A stretch of DNA of 64,000 bases from Rhynchopus sp. YZ270_cl-10 (lineage: Eukaryota > Euglenozoa > Diplonemea > Diplonemida > Diplonemidae): positions 1,820,252-1,884,251 of the forward strand of contig OZ037841.1 in NCBI GenBank assembly GCA_964035575.1, read 5' to 3'. This document shows, in pieces, positions 28,818-40,660 of this stretch. The notes under the pieces are model-generated. The model did no database searches. It was not told where the DNA came from and worked only from the letters and a program-made list of their open reading frames with translations. A program made the translations under genes and the position numbers. The stretch's first letter is position 1. Each line of letters starts with the position of its first letter.

Positions 28818-31800
28818 ATGTTCCGACGGCTGTACTCTGTCTCACATGACGGTGACATCAGCTTTGATGAGTCTGCCCTCGAAGTACTTCAGGCTTTGGA
28901 GGGTGGTGTGCGTGCTGTGGCGGTGGTCCCCGCACCCTTGTCCTCGCAGTCAGCAAATGCCTGCACAAACGAAAACGCGCTGAACGCTCAGCATCTTGCA
29001 CTGGAGTGCATGACTCGCAACACATCCTCGGACGCCACAACGCTGTCACGACAGCGTTACACTGAGACCACTGTGTCGTTCTGCATTGCAAATGGACAGC
29101 CACATCCACAGGTTGTTCTGGACATTGACATTCCGGAGGGATCTCCGCCGTTTAGTATGTCCCGTGCATTTGCTTTGCTTTGTATGGTTTGTAGTAATGT
29201 GGTTGTGTGTCCGAACCATTCAAGTGAGACGGACAGTGATGCGGACGATGGCACCAGCGATGAAGAGGTCGAGAATGATCTGTCTGTGGGCCATGGTGAT
29301 ATGTCAGTGCCGCAGATTAATGTTTCGAATGTCTCGAATTTGTCGAATCTTTCGAACAACACTTCTCGGCAGAGCAGTCCTGGAGGCCGTCGCCGCTCCT
29401 CAGGTTGGGCCGTCGCAAACGAAGCACTGCAACTCCGCCACAACCGCAGCGGCAGTCTTCTTCCCTACGACGCGACTGCGAACACGACACCCGTTTCCTC
29501 CGTCCCCACCTCTCCTACCCGAGGCAACAACAGAGCAAGAAGAGCTTCCGTGCAGTCGACCTGCAGTGTTTGTCGCACACAAACCGCACCATCGTTGGGA
29601 GTCTTTTATAAAAAGGGTTTTGTGTGTCGAGGGTGCGAGCCTGCGAAGAGACGACGCGCGGAGAAGGGGAGACGTGCAAAGGTGTTTGGGTCGCATGGTG
29701 CGAGGCTGCGTTCTGGTGTGGCGTCGGAGGTGCGTGCCTTCTGTGAACAGTGTGCCGCGGATCTGTCTGCAATGCGCAGCAGTGCACACAACGAAGCCGA
29801 CAAAATGCTTCCTATGCCGCGTCTGTCGTGGCTGTTCAGCGAGACAGAAGTCCCTCTCGCTTTCAGTCTCGAAAGGGTTCTAAGCGACGGTGTTGGCAAC
29901 GCTGCTGCAGACACTGCCTTCGCAGCAACCCGCACCGAATTTCTTGCGTTGTTCCCCTACTTCGAAAGCATCCCCCTCCAGTCGCTTCGCTCCCGCGTCC
30001 TTGCGCCGCTCGCTCCAAAGGCGTTGACATCAAATCACAACACAACTTCGGTTGTTTCTGCTGCAGATGTGGTTGCGGTGCTGCGTCGTGTGGCGGGAGA
30101 GCTTTCTGCTGGGGGGCGCCCTGCGCTATCTCTTCCTTGGAGGGTCGTGGCGGAGAGGGAGTGTGAGGGGCTCCAGATTTTGGATGGGGCTGGTGGTGGT
30201 GGGAGAGACGCTGTGTGGCTTTCCCTTGTGGAGCGTGCGATGCGTGTCGGTGGTGTGCTCCGTCCCCTGCTCCCAAGGCTGCGTGGAGAGGTGCGTACTG
30301 CAGAGGCAAACCAGATGCACACCATCCTGACAGAAAACGCTGACCTCCAGACGACCCTGAGGCATTCCTTCGCACAGCGCCTGCAGACCTCGCTGTCTTC
30401 GTTTGGGTGCACCGCAACAGAGGCTGCGCCACATGATTGGCAGGCATGGGCAAGAAACGTAAAGGACACTGCAGCGCATTTGATAGTCTCATCTACATCG
30501 TCGTCTGCAGCGTTCTTCCGTTTTCTTGGGTACCGTGGCGAAGAGGACACTTCTTTGCCTCTTATTTTGCAGCCGGCAGAGTTGGTAGAAGCCTTTTCGG
30601 TGACGTTGAAGATGTGTGGGACGTACCATGGGGCAAAGATGCGGCAGACGCAGACGCTGGGGCGGAGGGAGGAGACAGTAGTGCCACCCACGACACCACC
30701 GCAGAGCACAACGCAGTTTGAGGAAACGCTGCGGCGCGAGCGTGCAAAGGTGCAGAGGGAGACGCGCCTGGAGTGCGAAGGTTTGGCCAAACAGCGCATC
30801 CGAGACTCCTTCGCAGAGTTGTCTTTGGCAAGCGATGCAGTTCGGGTGCGGTGCAAGACGGACATCGAGGCAAAGGAGACTGAGATAGCGGCGCTCAGAT
30901 GTGAGGTGTTGACACTACGCGACGCGCACAGCGAGGTTGAGGCTGGGCAGCGGATGTATGCGGCGAACAATGCTGTCTTGTCGGAGGATGTTGCGAGCTT
31001 AACGCAAGAAGTGGCCAGACTCGAGGAAAATCTCCTTTCCGCAAAGAGCAGCAGTACCAAACTGCAGGAACAACTGCGCGACGCTGAGTTGCGCATGCAG
31101 CAGGATCTTCGCGTTGCTGCAACATTCTCATCTGACTCACATCTGCAGACAGCAGCGTCGACGTCGCTGTTGCAATCGAACGCGACGACCACATCCCACA
31201 GTGCACCTGCTGCAGCGGAGCTTGACAGAACAGTGTCGCTTCTTGAAAAGATCGACACTCTCAACTTCAACATCCGCAGCACCTCGCCTGCGGAGGCTCT
31301 CTTCGATGGCAGTGGTAGTACCCTAGTAAAGCTGCAGTCTCCAGAAGCTCAAGATCGTTACGTCCACGATGCTGCTTTTGTTAAAGTACGTGACAAACGG
31401 ATTAAAGCACAGAAAGACGTCATCGAAGGTCTGCAGCAAGAGAACGCTCGGTTGCGACAGAGCATGGCGAGCCGCGGGGAGGGTGCACCACGTGAACAAA
31501 ATACGAATGCGCACAACACGAGCTTCTTCTCGAACGTCACGCAGGACGACTTTCTGCAGCGCATCCTGCACACCCCTGATCAGGAGCAGTACCTTGCGAA
31601 CTTTTCTCTGTTTGACGACGCGACGCTTGCGTCCCTCAACAACGCTGACGACATTCAGAACGACTCCGCAGCAGCAGCCCTCCGCCAGCAGCTTAACGGT
31701 CTTCGAAGTGAGCTCCGTGCACTGCGCCTTGAGTGTGCCGCAGGAGTGCAGAGTCTCAACGACGCGACCACGGATGTTTCCCGTCTAGAGTCCGCCTTAC

Positions 31801-33997
31801 AGCAAAGCGAAGCTGCCTGCGAAGCACTCAGAAGTACTCTGAAGGAGGCTCAGCTGCTTGGTACTGGGCTCATGCAGGAAAACAGTGTGCTTGTAGACGA
31901 GGCCAGCGACCTGCGCATCGCAATGCAGCTCGCACAGACGGAGCAGCGCCAGGGGGAAGCAAAGTGCGCAGAGTCTGTGGCGCATATGGAACAGCTTCGT
32001 GCACAGCTTCGGGCGACAGCTAGCACCACATCTTCTTCTTCGTCACCTCACGAAACAAAACGGCTTTTGACCAAAATTGATGACCAAACATCAGCAGCGG
32101 CGTCGTTGAAACAGAGGAACCAAGCATTGGAGCTTGCATTAGAAAGTGAACAATCGGCACGCCATGAAGATGCGGTGGTGTTGAGGCAACGCATCCAACA
32201 GGCGCAGGAGACGGAGAAGGTGCACGAGAGAGACGCAGAAGAGCTGCGTCAGCGTCAGCGGGTGTTGGATTCTGAGATGGCGGAGGCTGCTGTGGTGGCG
32301 CAAGGAGTGGAGGCAGCGCTGAAGAGGAAGGAGGCGGAGCTGGTGGAGCGTGTGGAGCTCCACACAGCGCTGTTGCGGCGTGCTGCTAGTTTGGAGGACG
32401 AGCTGCACAAGGCGCAGACGCAGACAGCTCTCCTCACGCAGCAGGTGGCACACCTCGAGGGGGAGTGCGTCACAGCAGCCGCAAGCAGCCGTGCACTCAA
32501 GGCACAGCACGAAGCATCGTCAGCAGAGAATGCAGCACTCCAAAGGAGGCTCTCCGCAAAGGCACGCAGTCTGGACGACGAGCGGACAGACCTTGACATG
32601 CAGGCGCTCCGAAGAGATAAGGAGCAAGCATATGAGTTGGAGATGCAACGCGCGAAAGTGGTATGCAAAGTGGCTTTTCCCCATCAGCACCTTCAAGATT
32701 GTCTTGTTGGCATCCCCGATTTTTTACTTCTTTTCATTTCTGCAGGCGGAGCTATCTGCACAGCTTCTTCAGCAGACATCACGTTTAGAAGTGTCTGAAG
32801 CAAGTTTGGAGCAGAAGAGTGAAGAGCTCAACAGCCTTGCGTTGGATGTGCAAGAGCTGCGGCAGCAGGCGGTGCTGGATGGGGAGGAGATCCTAGGCCT
32901 GCAGCAGCAGCAACAGCAGCAGCATGTGGGCAACAATGTTACCACTTCAAGCAACATAAGCAACACAGGCAGCGCCCCACCCCGAGAGGAGAGCTCCGCC
33001 ACAGCGTCTCTGCGCCTGCAACTCGACCGTGCCGCCGAAGAACGTCGTGCTCTCTGTGCGCACGTCACCGCCCTGCAGGAGGAATGTGTGCAGCTAAAGG
33101 TCGAGCTAGCCAAGCGCCGCCAGAGCAAAGTGTACCGTGACGAACAGCAGGTATGATTGTTTTTTTTTGAATTATGTGTGCACACCCCACCTCTCTCTCT
33201 CTCAGGACCGTAACATGCGTGACCACCAAAGCACCGCAGAAGTCACCAAAGCCGACGCTGCTGCAGAAGTGTCACAGCTGCACAGCCACATCACATCTCT
33301 GCAGGATGCACTCCACAAGGCGGAGGCGGAGCACGAAGCTGCTGTGGTGGACCTGGAAGCAAGGTGTGCTGCGGTGGAGGAGCGAAACAAGACTGTCGCA
33401 CGGGAGCGAGCTGCACTGGCGACAGAGCTTTCTGCTGCACGCCACGAGGTCGAGACACTGCGCACCCAGCAGCAGCGTACTGCCGACGACGATGCAAAGC
33501 GACATGCAGACGTTGACGAGCAGACTGCCCGCAAGGTTGCAGCCCTGGAGGAGCGCATCTCTGGGTTGGAGGCTGCGTGCAGGTCTGCTGATGTGCGGCG
33601 CCAGGCTGCGGAGCAGCGTATTGTGCAACTGTCGCGTGAGGTTGATGCGATGCGTGCCGAGGTGGCCAACTCCGAGCAGCATGCGGAGGACTGCGAGCGG
33701 CGTCTGCGGACAGCGTCGGAGGAGACCAAGGCGTTGCGCGAGAGGCTGCACACCGTGCAGGAGCGTGGTGAGGTGGAGCGGCGGCGCCTGCGTGACGCCA
33801 AGCACACTCTCGTGCAGGCGGACCTGCAGCTCAACAGAGATGCACTCGAGCGGCAGGCACGCATGCGTTCGAAGTCTCCACAGGACCCTGCAGGGCAGAT
33901 TGCCGAGCAGCGTGCCCTCCTTGCACGCAACAAACAGCTCCTTGCAGACCTCCCATCCGAGGCCACACGAGGGCTGGATGACTCCATACAGGATTAG
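28818..33997 (+). CDS. Long coiled-coil protein with zinc-finger-like motif and degenerate guanylate-binding-protein-like N-terminus; three exons
   Basis: Exons 28,818-32,660, 32,746-33,150 and 33,206-33,997 join in phase 0 to 1,679 residues. The N-terminal 130 residues resemble the GTPase part of guanylate-binding proteins: PQVVLDIDIPEG followed by AFALLCMVCSNVVVCPN corresponds to the family's DTEG...FaLa.L.SS segment. No P-loop (GxxxxGKS) is present at the expected place near residue 37, so GTP binding is unlikely. C249/C252/C270/C273 form a CxxC-17-CxxC zinc-binding-like motif in a basic region. Residues 370-560 are helical and could match the family's helical domain. From about 635 to 1,660 the sequence is heptad-rich coiled coil. 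Low-complexity Ser/Asn (150-240) and poly-Gln tracts occur. Probably a structural or tethering protein; the GBP relation is tentative. Confidence 0.75.
32661..32745 (+). other. Intron 1 of the coiled-coil gene (85 nt)
   Basis: GTATGC at the 5' end, TTTCTGCAG at the 3' end. Splicing joins QRAKV to AELSAQLLQ in phase 0 and continues the heptad pattern, whereas reading through it gives non-coiled-coil sequence and an early stop. Confidence 0.85.
33151..33205 (+). other. Intron 2 of the coiled-coil gene (55 nt)
   Basis: GTATGA at the 5' end (its TGA would be an in-frame stop) and CTCTCTCTCTCTCAG at the 3' end. Splicing joins YRDEQQ to DRNMRDHQS in phase 0. At 55 nt it is the shortest intron seen here. 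Confidence 0.85.
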
Positions 33998-34370
33998 TGA
34001 AGATGAGGGTGGGCTCATGAGGTAAACTTTCTCAATGAGGGTTCCCATTTTGGGATTGCTTGGGTGTTTTGTGCGTAGGTGTGTATAAAAGCTCGAATCG
34101 TTTTTTCATGGGGATTAACACAATAAATATATCTATACATTCAAAGGGTTGGTTTGGTGTGCGTGCGAGGCACGTTCAAGTTTCTTCATTTTCTATAGAG
34201 TTTGTTGTTTCCTGTTCTTTTTCTTTTTGTATTTTTCTCACCAAATATTTATATATGGCAATGGAGAGACCACAAAAAGAGCCTACCTCCGCACCTTTTG
34301 CGCTCCTGAACCCTTTTATCCTAGCACCCATACTGCCCACACAGACATTAACCACCACAACACAACAACG
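33998..34370. other. Intergenic region and 5' leader of the subtilisin gene
   Basis: 373 bp of T-rich sequence without repeats. The frame of the downstream gene is open back to 34,149, but that part (MVWCACEARSS..., FLFFFFLYF) is T-tract translation without resemblance to the family. ATG at 34,371 gives a clean signal peptide and is preferred. Confidence 0.55.
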
Positions 34371-37305
34371 ATGATGAGGACACTGGTCCTGTTGGGGGCT
34401 GCCTGTCTGGCCCCCGCACTCGACGTGCCTGCTGAGAAGGCGTACCTGGCGGTGCTGAAGTCGACCTGCACAGACGAAGATCTGCAGGCGATGAAGATGT
34501 GGGCCCTGCAGAAGCAAATCATCAACCCCGGGCCGAAGTCGACAGGAGTGATCTCGATTGAGGGCTTCAAGGCGGTTGCACTGAAGATGACCGAGGCGCA
34601 GCTGGCGGAGGCGAAGAAGCACCCGTTCCTCGACTACTTCGAGACAAACGACGAGGGCAGCATCCAGAGCAAGAGCAAGTCGAAGTCGAAGTCGAAGTCA
34701 GGCTCAAAGTCAAACTCGAAGAGCGGATCGCACACTGACGCGGAAACCCTTGCCACAGAGTACTGGGTGACACTGTCGTCGACGGAGATTGGCTGCTCGG
34801 GACACTTCCAGCACTGGGTGCTGCGCCGCGGGATCTCGTGGCCGGCAGACTTCTGGTATGACGATGACCTGAACGTGTACACAGGGAAGTTCCTGCTGAC
34901 GGAGGAGCAGGCGGAGATCATCCAGGCCTACAGCAGAGGCCTTGTGAACGCAGAGGAGGCCGAGGCTGCGCTGAGCATCCCCGTGAACCAGGTGACTCTG
35001 GAGTGCCCCGACACGCAGACAGACAACGTGACGTGGCACCTGGCGGGCATGACAGGTGACCCGAAGCACCCGGACCACAGCACCTACATGCACAGCGCAC
35101 GGTGGGGACAGGGTGTCGATGTGTACATCCTGGACACAGGAATCAAGTGCGAGCACGAGGAGTTCCAAGAGGGGAGCTGCATGTGGGGCGCGAACCTTGT
35201 GGACAACCTGAACGACGACGACAGCGGGCACGGGACCCACATTGCGGCAAGCATTGCGGGTATCAGGAACGGTGTGGCGAAGTCGGCGACAGTCGTGGCG
35301 GTTCGTATTGCACGCGACGGGAACACGAACAAGCAGTCGGTTGCGGAGGCGATCCAGTTCGTGGTTGAGTCGCGCAAGGCACGTGGTCGCCCTAGCATCA
35401 TCAACATGTCGATCCAGTTCTTTGGCTCGACGCTGCTGAACGACGCAGTGAACGCGGCAGCACGCGCAGGCGTGGTGGTGATCTCGGCGGCAGGGAACGG
35501 AGACGAGCCGTCGTGCGAGTACTCGCCCTCGGGTGCGTCTGGGTCGATCACCGTGGGTCTGCACGACGTGGACTACAACCCGCAGTGGTCGAGCTTCGGG
35601 AAGTGCGTTGCGCTCTACGCCCCAGGGTTCGAGGTGTGGTCCGCAGACAACGCGAACAGCACTGCCTACCGCAACCGCAGCGGCACGTCGATGGCGGCAC
35701 CACACGTGGCGGCCATTGCGGCGGCGTACCTGACGGACCGCCCGGAGGCAACGCCTGCGTCTGTGCGTGCCTTCCTTGTGGAGACGGCGCACAGGAACCT
35801 GCTCTCGCCCCTGCGTGAGTTTGACCAGAACCTTGTGGCCCGAATCCCTTGCGAGGGGAACGCCGTCTCGTACGAGGACGTGCCGCAGGTTGTTGACCGT
35901 TCGATGTGTCCGGAGGGCATTGAGACGGAAACGCTCACGGGTGCTTCGGGCAGCGGCTACTACCTCTCCCTTGGGAACGGGTCGGAGACGACGAACGCTG
36001 CGTGCTGGGAGATCAAGTGCGACGGGCTTGTGCAGGTCGACGCAAGGTGGATCACGGCAAACGCACTGTACTACAGACTGTACATCAACGTGACGGAGGT
36101 GAAGTCGAAGGTGCAGATGAGCAACTACGGCTACATCGAGAGCGACAGGAAGCTCCACGGTGACGTGTTCGTGTCCTTCGTGAACACAAGGCTGGAAGGA
36201 GACGTGCCGTTCAACTTCTCGTACACGTGCACCGCACCCGAGGTGTCACAGCCCGAGGTGGAGGAGCCGGTGTCTCTCTTCCCCCTTGCACACACACACT
36301 TCGGGACCACGGCGGACAACTGCAACAACATTGTGATGCGCGCAAACAGGCGCCGTGAGAGGCAGGGCACGCTCTCGTACCTCCCAACGGAGGGCTACCC
36401 GCACAGCACGGATCTGTGCTGGATGCTGAAGTGCAGGCGCTGGGTCAAGGTGCAGCCGCAGTTTGTCGACACCGAGCAGGACTTCGACACCATCAGGATG
36501 ACGGACCGTGGCGAGTACAAGCGCGTGCTCACAGGTAACTACTCCGCAGGCAACTACTCGGACCTGCCCGACGCGATGTACTTCCGCAAGTTCGCGATTG
36601 TGAAGTTCTCCTCGGACGCGACTGTCACTGCGGGTGGGTTCTCGTTTGATTGGAGCTGCGACGACTCGTACACACCGCCGGTCACGGAGCTCCCGGTCCC
36701 CATCCCGTTCCCGGAGCTGACGCCGTCCCCGAACCCGACGTGCTCGCTGTCTGGGTGCTTCGGGTCGACATGCGACTGGACGATTCGTGCTTCGTTCGAC
36801 CTGTACGACTGCACGACGCTCGGCTGGTTCGGGTGCGACTGCACCGGGTGCGAGTGTGCAGCACCTGCGACGCCGGCACCGTGCCTCCCCGCCACACCGG
36901 GCTACATTGAGTACTACAGCGTGGCCACGTACTGCTGGCGCATGGAGTGCCCTGCAGGGCAGCACGCCGTGTACGAGTGGCTCGGCTTCAGCCTTGCCTG
37001 GCACGCGGAGTACCTCACGTTTGCGACTGAGGACGGTGTGCGTGTGTCGCGTGGCGGGCAGGACTTCACAGGGAGGACCATCGACACCACCGAGTTCAAG
37101 GAGCAGATTGCCTATGTCAGGTATGTCGCAGTTTGCAACACATCATCACAACCACATCGTATCCCAACACCCACATCATGCACCACAACACAGGTTCGAG
37201 AGCTCCCGCGATGGCGACGGTCAGGGAAGCCCGTACGGGTTCAAGTTCAACTGGGCCTGCGTTGACACTGTCGAGACGATTGTAGACACAACAGAGACTG
37301 TGTGA
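34371..37305 (+). CDS. Secreted subtilisin-like serine protease (proteinase K type) with C-terminal CUB-like modules; two exons
   Basis: Exons 34,371-37,120 and 37,194-37,305 join to 953 residues. M1-A18 is a signal peptide. Residues 20-95 resemble an inhibitor I9 propeptide (KAYLAVLKS ... HPFLDYFETND), followed by a Lys/Ser tract (about 100-122) and a second I9-like segment (EYWVTLSS ... KFLLTEEQAEII, 127-205). The catalytic domain has all S8 residues: Asp255 (VYILDTGI), His287 (SGHGTH), oxyanion Asn376 (AAGNGD) and Ser440 (GTSMAAPHVA), so it is predicted active. C-terminal to it are two Cys-paired beta-rich modules (about 500-620 and 625-760, each ending FxxxCxx), a Cys-rich linker (12 Cys in about 60 residues) and a third module ending NWAC; they resemble CUB or pre-peptidase domains. 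No membrane anchor. Probably extracellular or vacuolar proteolysis. Confidence 0.88.
37121..37193 (+). other. Intron of the subtilisin gene (73 nt)
   Basis: GTATGT at the 5' end, CACAACACAG at the 3' end. It splits an Arg codon (AG|G, phase 2), joining AYVR to FESSRDGDGQG. Without splicing the third beta-rich module would end prematurely. Confidence 0.85.
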
Positions 37306-37821
37306 GCATGACGACACAATAGTCATGCAATAGACACAATATTATGTATCATAAAACGCGATTATCATAAAAACCAAAATGCTCAATCCGAGAATCCCCT
37401 ACCCCTTCCTTCCTTCCTTCGATGTTCTTACCCTTTCCTCTTTCTCTCTCATTGTTTTTCTTTCTTTTGACACAACCCTCACGTGGCACTGGTGCGGAAC
37501 AAACCTCGGTTTGTCTGCACAAATCCACAAAGAAGGGTTTTTGAGAGACTGCTGTGCGAGCCCCCTTTTGGCCCTCCGATAACGACGAGAAGAAGTCAAA
37601 AATGTCGTTACTTTCATCCTGCACATCACAGGGTTGTGGTCCATGATTTTGGGGTACTTTTGTTTTTCGTGTTCAGCACCCACCCCCTTTTCCCTGCGCG
37701 CGTGTTTTTTTTCCCTCTCCGTTTTTCTTTCGGGAATTTCTTTCAGCTTTTATTTTGAAATTGCAACGAGTGACACTATTCACACTGTTTATTTTTCATT
37801 TTTTCCACTCTCTTTTCTCGG
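37306..37821. other. Intergenic stretch downstream of the subtilisin gene
   Basis: T-rich sequence without a supported gene. Open frames on both strands (for example 37,349-37,624 minus) lack protein-like composition. Confidence 0.5.
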
Positions 37822-38270
37822 TCCTGGGCTGGACCTTAAATTGCACCCGGGGGTCCGTTCCTCCAGAAACTCTATGAAGGTGTTGACCGCTCGAACCGAT
37901 GTCTCCTACCTGAGAGATTACAAAACAGGAGGCGAGGAGGGGTATGCGGGGCGTTTTTGTGCCTTCAGGGTCTTTTTGTTTTTCAGCAACCCTGCCTCTC
38001 CTATATCACCAGTGCATAGCCTTTGTCTTTCTGTTGGGGTATGCGGGACTTCCCCTAGTCCTCAGGGTCTAAACGCCCCTGCCCTCTTTTATGCAAGTTC
38101 ACCCTGGCAGGGTATATAAATGCTGGGTCAGGCTGGCCCCCCTATGCTATGATGGGTGCTCGCACCCGGAGCATAAATGGCCAGCGGTCAGGCCAGAGTC
38201 GCTCTACGGAGTCTCTCTGCCACGCCTTTGGGTTACGGTGTGCTGCCTGTAAGGACGTCCATGTATATCC
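37822..38270 (+). repeat. Dispersed repeat, inverted relative to 471-835
   Basis: It starts with CCTGGGCTGGACCTTAAATT, continues with AAACTCTATGAAGGTG and ends with CTGTAAGGACGTCC. Also inside is a short hairpin GGGTGCTCGCACCCG (38,153-38,167). GC-richer than its surroundings. No ORF recognised. Confidence 0.5.
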
Positions 38271-38388
38271 CTAAGAGAAAGGGTGAGGCCCAACTGTCGG
38301 TACAGCATGGGGCGCCAAGAGAGAGATGTTGTGACCCCCCGCCCACCCCTTTTTGTGTTTTTGGGTTTCTGCTCTCTTGTGTAGACTA

Positions 38389-38790
38389 TCGTGCATCAAG
38401 CGTTGGGTGCAGCGAACTGCAGTACCTGTAAGCTCACAACTCTTCAACGGAAGGTGGGCCGCCGGCTGTCGAGCGGTTGTGAACCGCCCTCGTTCTCTTA
38501 CGGTACGGGCCAGTCATTAGGTTTCCTTTTTACATCTTCTGTTGTTGGCCGCAGGGTACTTGTGCTTTCATCCGGATGGCTGGCATCGTACGTGGGTCAG
38601 TCGGAGGTGCCTGCATTAATAACTTCACTTTCTCGCGAATTAAGGTGGCCCGATCCATCTTCCAAGCTTATCATCAAGGAAACCCTGTTGCGTACAAAGG
38701 TGACCTAGCATTGCGCCATAGGTCATTTGTTGGTTCCTTTAGTTTCCATTTTTTTTTTGTTCACAAGAAGAGGGTTTCACGCCTTTAAGC
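38389..38790 (+). repeat. Dispersed repeat, relative of 25,686-26,100 and 21,876-22,120
   Basis: 38,389-38,512 matches 25,686-25,815; 38,521-38,660 matches repeat family A (CTTCTGTTGTTGGCCGCAGG, ATCGTACGTGGGTCAGTCGG). The same two blocks in the same order occur at both places, so one longer unit was copied; family A at 21,876 has only the second block. Confidence 0.6.
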
Positions 38791-39401
38791 GAAAGTGTTA
38801 GGCTAACTTAGCCGCCCAAAAACAATGTTTGTTCTCATGAGTGCGCGGGTGGTAAACGGTTTTTTTTAAACCTTCCTCCATGTGTCATCAAAGTGCCAAC
38901 AGTATTTTTGCTGGTCCAGAAAGGCGTGCGGCCAAACTTCTTGTGTTCTGTCGTGCACACATATTCAAGTGTATGACTGCGTGTTGCTTTTTTGTTAAGG
39001 ACAAATGTGCAAATAGTAAAAGCCCTGAGAAGTGTTTCCTCACGTGAGGTCACCCAGCTTCAAAGGTCTTTTATTGTTTGGTGGTGTCAACGTGAGAGGG
39101 TTTTCCCCAGGCAAGCAGCTGCACGTCAGGTGTGATTGTCTTGTACCAGCGTTGTCCCATACGAGAGTTTCTGACACTCCTTTCCTTCCCTTGCCCCGAC
39201 TTACGAATTGGGTTGTGCTGCTTTTGTACTATGCAGGAACACATCATGAAACCAAGTTTTCAAATACAACCAACAACAAAATTTAACAAATACCAGGTGT
39301 CTTGTGCGCATCCCTCACTTCGATTTAGATGTGAAGGACACCATCACCTGTTGTGTCCCACTAATGAAAAAAGCACGCAATTCACCACAGACGAAAAACG
39401 A
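38791..39401. other. Non-coding stretch
   Basis: No gene, element end or repeat recognised. Small open frames at 39,032-39,419 are not supported. Confidence 0.45.
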
Positions 39402-39587
39402 AATCCTAAAAAACCTTAGTTTTTTAGTCTTTACTAAAGAGCGTTCGCCACCCCTCCCCACACACCCTCCCCACAGTGGGAAAAATCGATTTTTTTAAAT
39501 AAATAGTTGCTCTTCCAAAAGTGAATTTTTTGGGCTTAACGTGTTGTTTGGGGGTATTGAGGCCCAAAAAAAAATCCTAAAAAACCT
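39402..39587 (+). repeat. 170-bp tandem repeat, unit 1 and start of unit 2
   Basis: The unit begins AATCCTAAAAAACCTTAG and includes GTTTTTTAGTCTTTACTA, a CACACCC-rich part, GATTTTTTTAAATAAATAG and GTATTGAGGCCC. Unit 1 spans 39,402-39,571. Unit 2 starts at 39,572 and is interrupted after CCT (39,587) by the TIR element; it resumes at 40,981 with a duplicated CCT and runs to about 41,172. Confidence 0.85.
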
Positions 39588-39678
39588 TTGGTGCTATAGG
39601 AAATGAGTCAACGACCTGTCAGCGACCTGTCAATATCGGGGGGGGGTGGGTCATTTTTTAATAGTACTTAGCCATTTT

Positions 39679-39922
39679 CAGGTACACAGGTACACAGGTA
39701 CAGGTACACAGGTACACAGGTACACAGGTACACAGGTACACAGGTACACAGGTACACAGGTACACAGGTACACAGGTACACAGGTACACAGGTACACAGG
39801 TACACAGGTACACAGGTACACAGGTACACAGGTACACAGGTACACAGGTACACAGGTACACAGGTACACAGGTACACAGGTACACAGGTACACAGGTACA
39901 GGTACACAGGTACACAGGTACA
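39679..39922 (+). repeat. (ACAGGTAC)n microsatellite, 8-bp unit
   Basis: About 30 copies of ACAGGTAC. A unit shortened to 6 bp (AGGTAC) occurs near each end of the array (about 39,697 and 39,897). Lies inside the 1.4-kb TIR element. Both strands are open in several frames, giving spurious ORFs. Confidence 0.95.
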
Positions 39923-40336
39923 TAATCTGTGGTGGTCAAAAGTGCAAAATCCACACGTTCTATCTTGTGCATCCCAGCTTGAACGACTCTTTGCCGCTTC
40001 ACAGCTGGTCTGTGAATGTGTTCACAGACCAGCTGTGGAAATCACCTCCAGCTTTGAGGGACTCAGGGCTGTGTGACGCTGCTGATTTCGACACGTTGCC
40101 GAAGCAGCGATCGCGCTTGGTGTGGTTTTGTGTATCCCAAAAGGAGTCATCACTCAAAGCATTTTGACTAAACGTCTGAACGTTCTGAACCTGGAATCGA
40201 TAGCAGACAGGAACAAGAGGATGGGCAGGCAGCGCCTGCCCGACCTGTGTGAAGTGAATCAGTGATTGCCTGACAGATGTCTGGGTAACCGTGTATTCTG
40301 TGTGGGTATCCATGTCCGGAGTATATCCCATTGTCC
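39923..40336. other. Interior of the TIR element, no gene seen
   Basis: Sequence of balanced composition with a CAGCTGGTCTGTGAA/TTCACAGACCAGCTG inverted pair at about 40,001-40,037. The open frame at 39,646-40,167 runs through the microsatellite and is not credible. Confidence 0.45.
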
Positions 40337-40660
40337 CCTTACATTGTGATTTACGTGTAACTTTTTTTACATGTTAGCCACATGTCATTTGACATGTAAA
40401 GTGACATGTGCCACAGGTGAAATGACCTGTTAAGTACATGTCATTTTTAGGGGGCACATAACATTTACTTCACCGTCGTGTAGGGTCCGCGCGGGGTACC
40501 CCGGGGTTTGGGGAGCACACGGCGGTGAAGTAAGTTACATTACATGGAATGTTACATGTGAAAAACCGTTACGTAAATGACATGTAACTTCACATGTAAT
40601 GTAACAGTTACATGTATTAGTACATGTGATCATGTTACATGTGTCGATATGTAAAAAACC
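40337..40660. repeat. Cluster of ACATGT palindromes with a long hairpin
   Basis: ACATGT, usually within TTACATGTAA, GACATGTAA or CACATGTAA, recurs more than a dozen times. In the middle an 18-bp inverted pair with one mismatch (TTACTTCACCGTCGTGT at 40,465 and its partner ending 40,533) encloses a 33-nt GC-rich loop containing GGGGTACCCC. Confidence 0.85.

Noticed and set aside
34149..34370. Upstream extension of the subtilisin by 74 codons
   Set aside because: The extension starts at a non-conserved site and translates T-rich leader DNA; the ATG at 34,371 gives a typical signal peptide.
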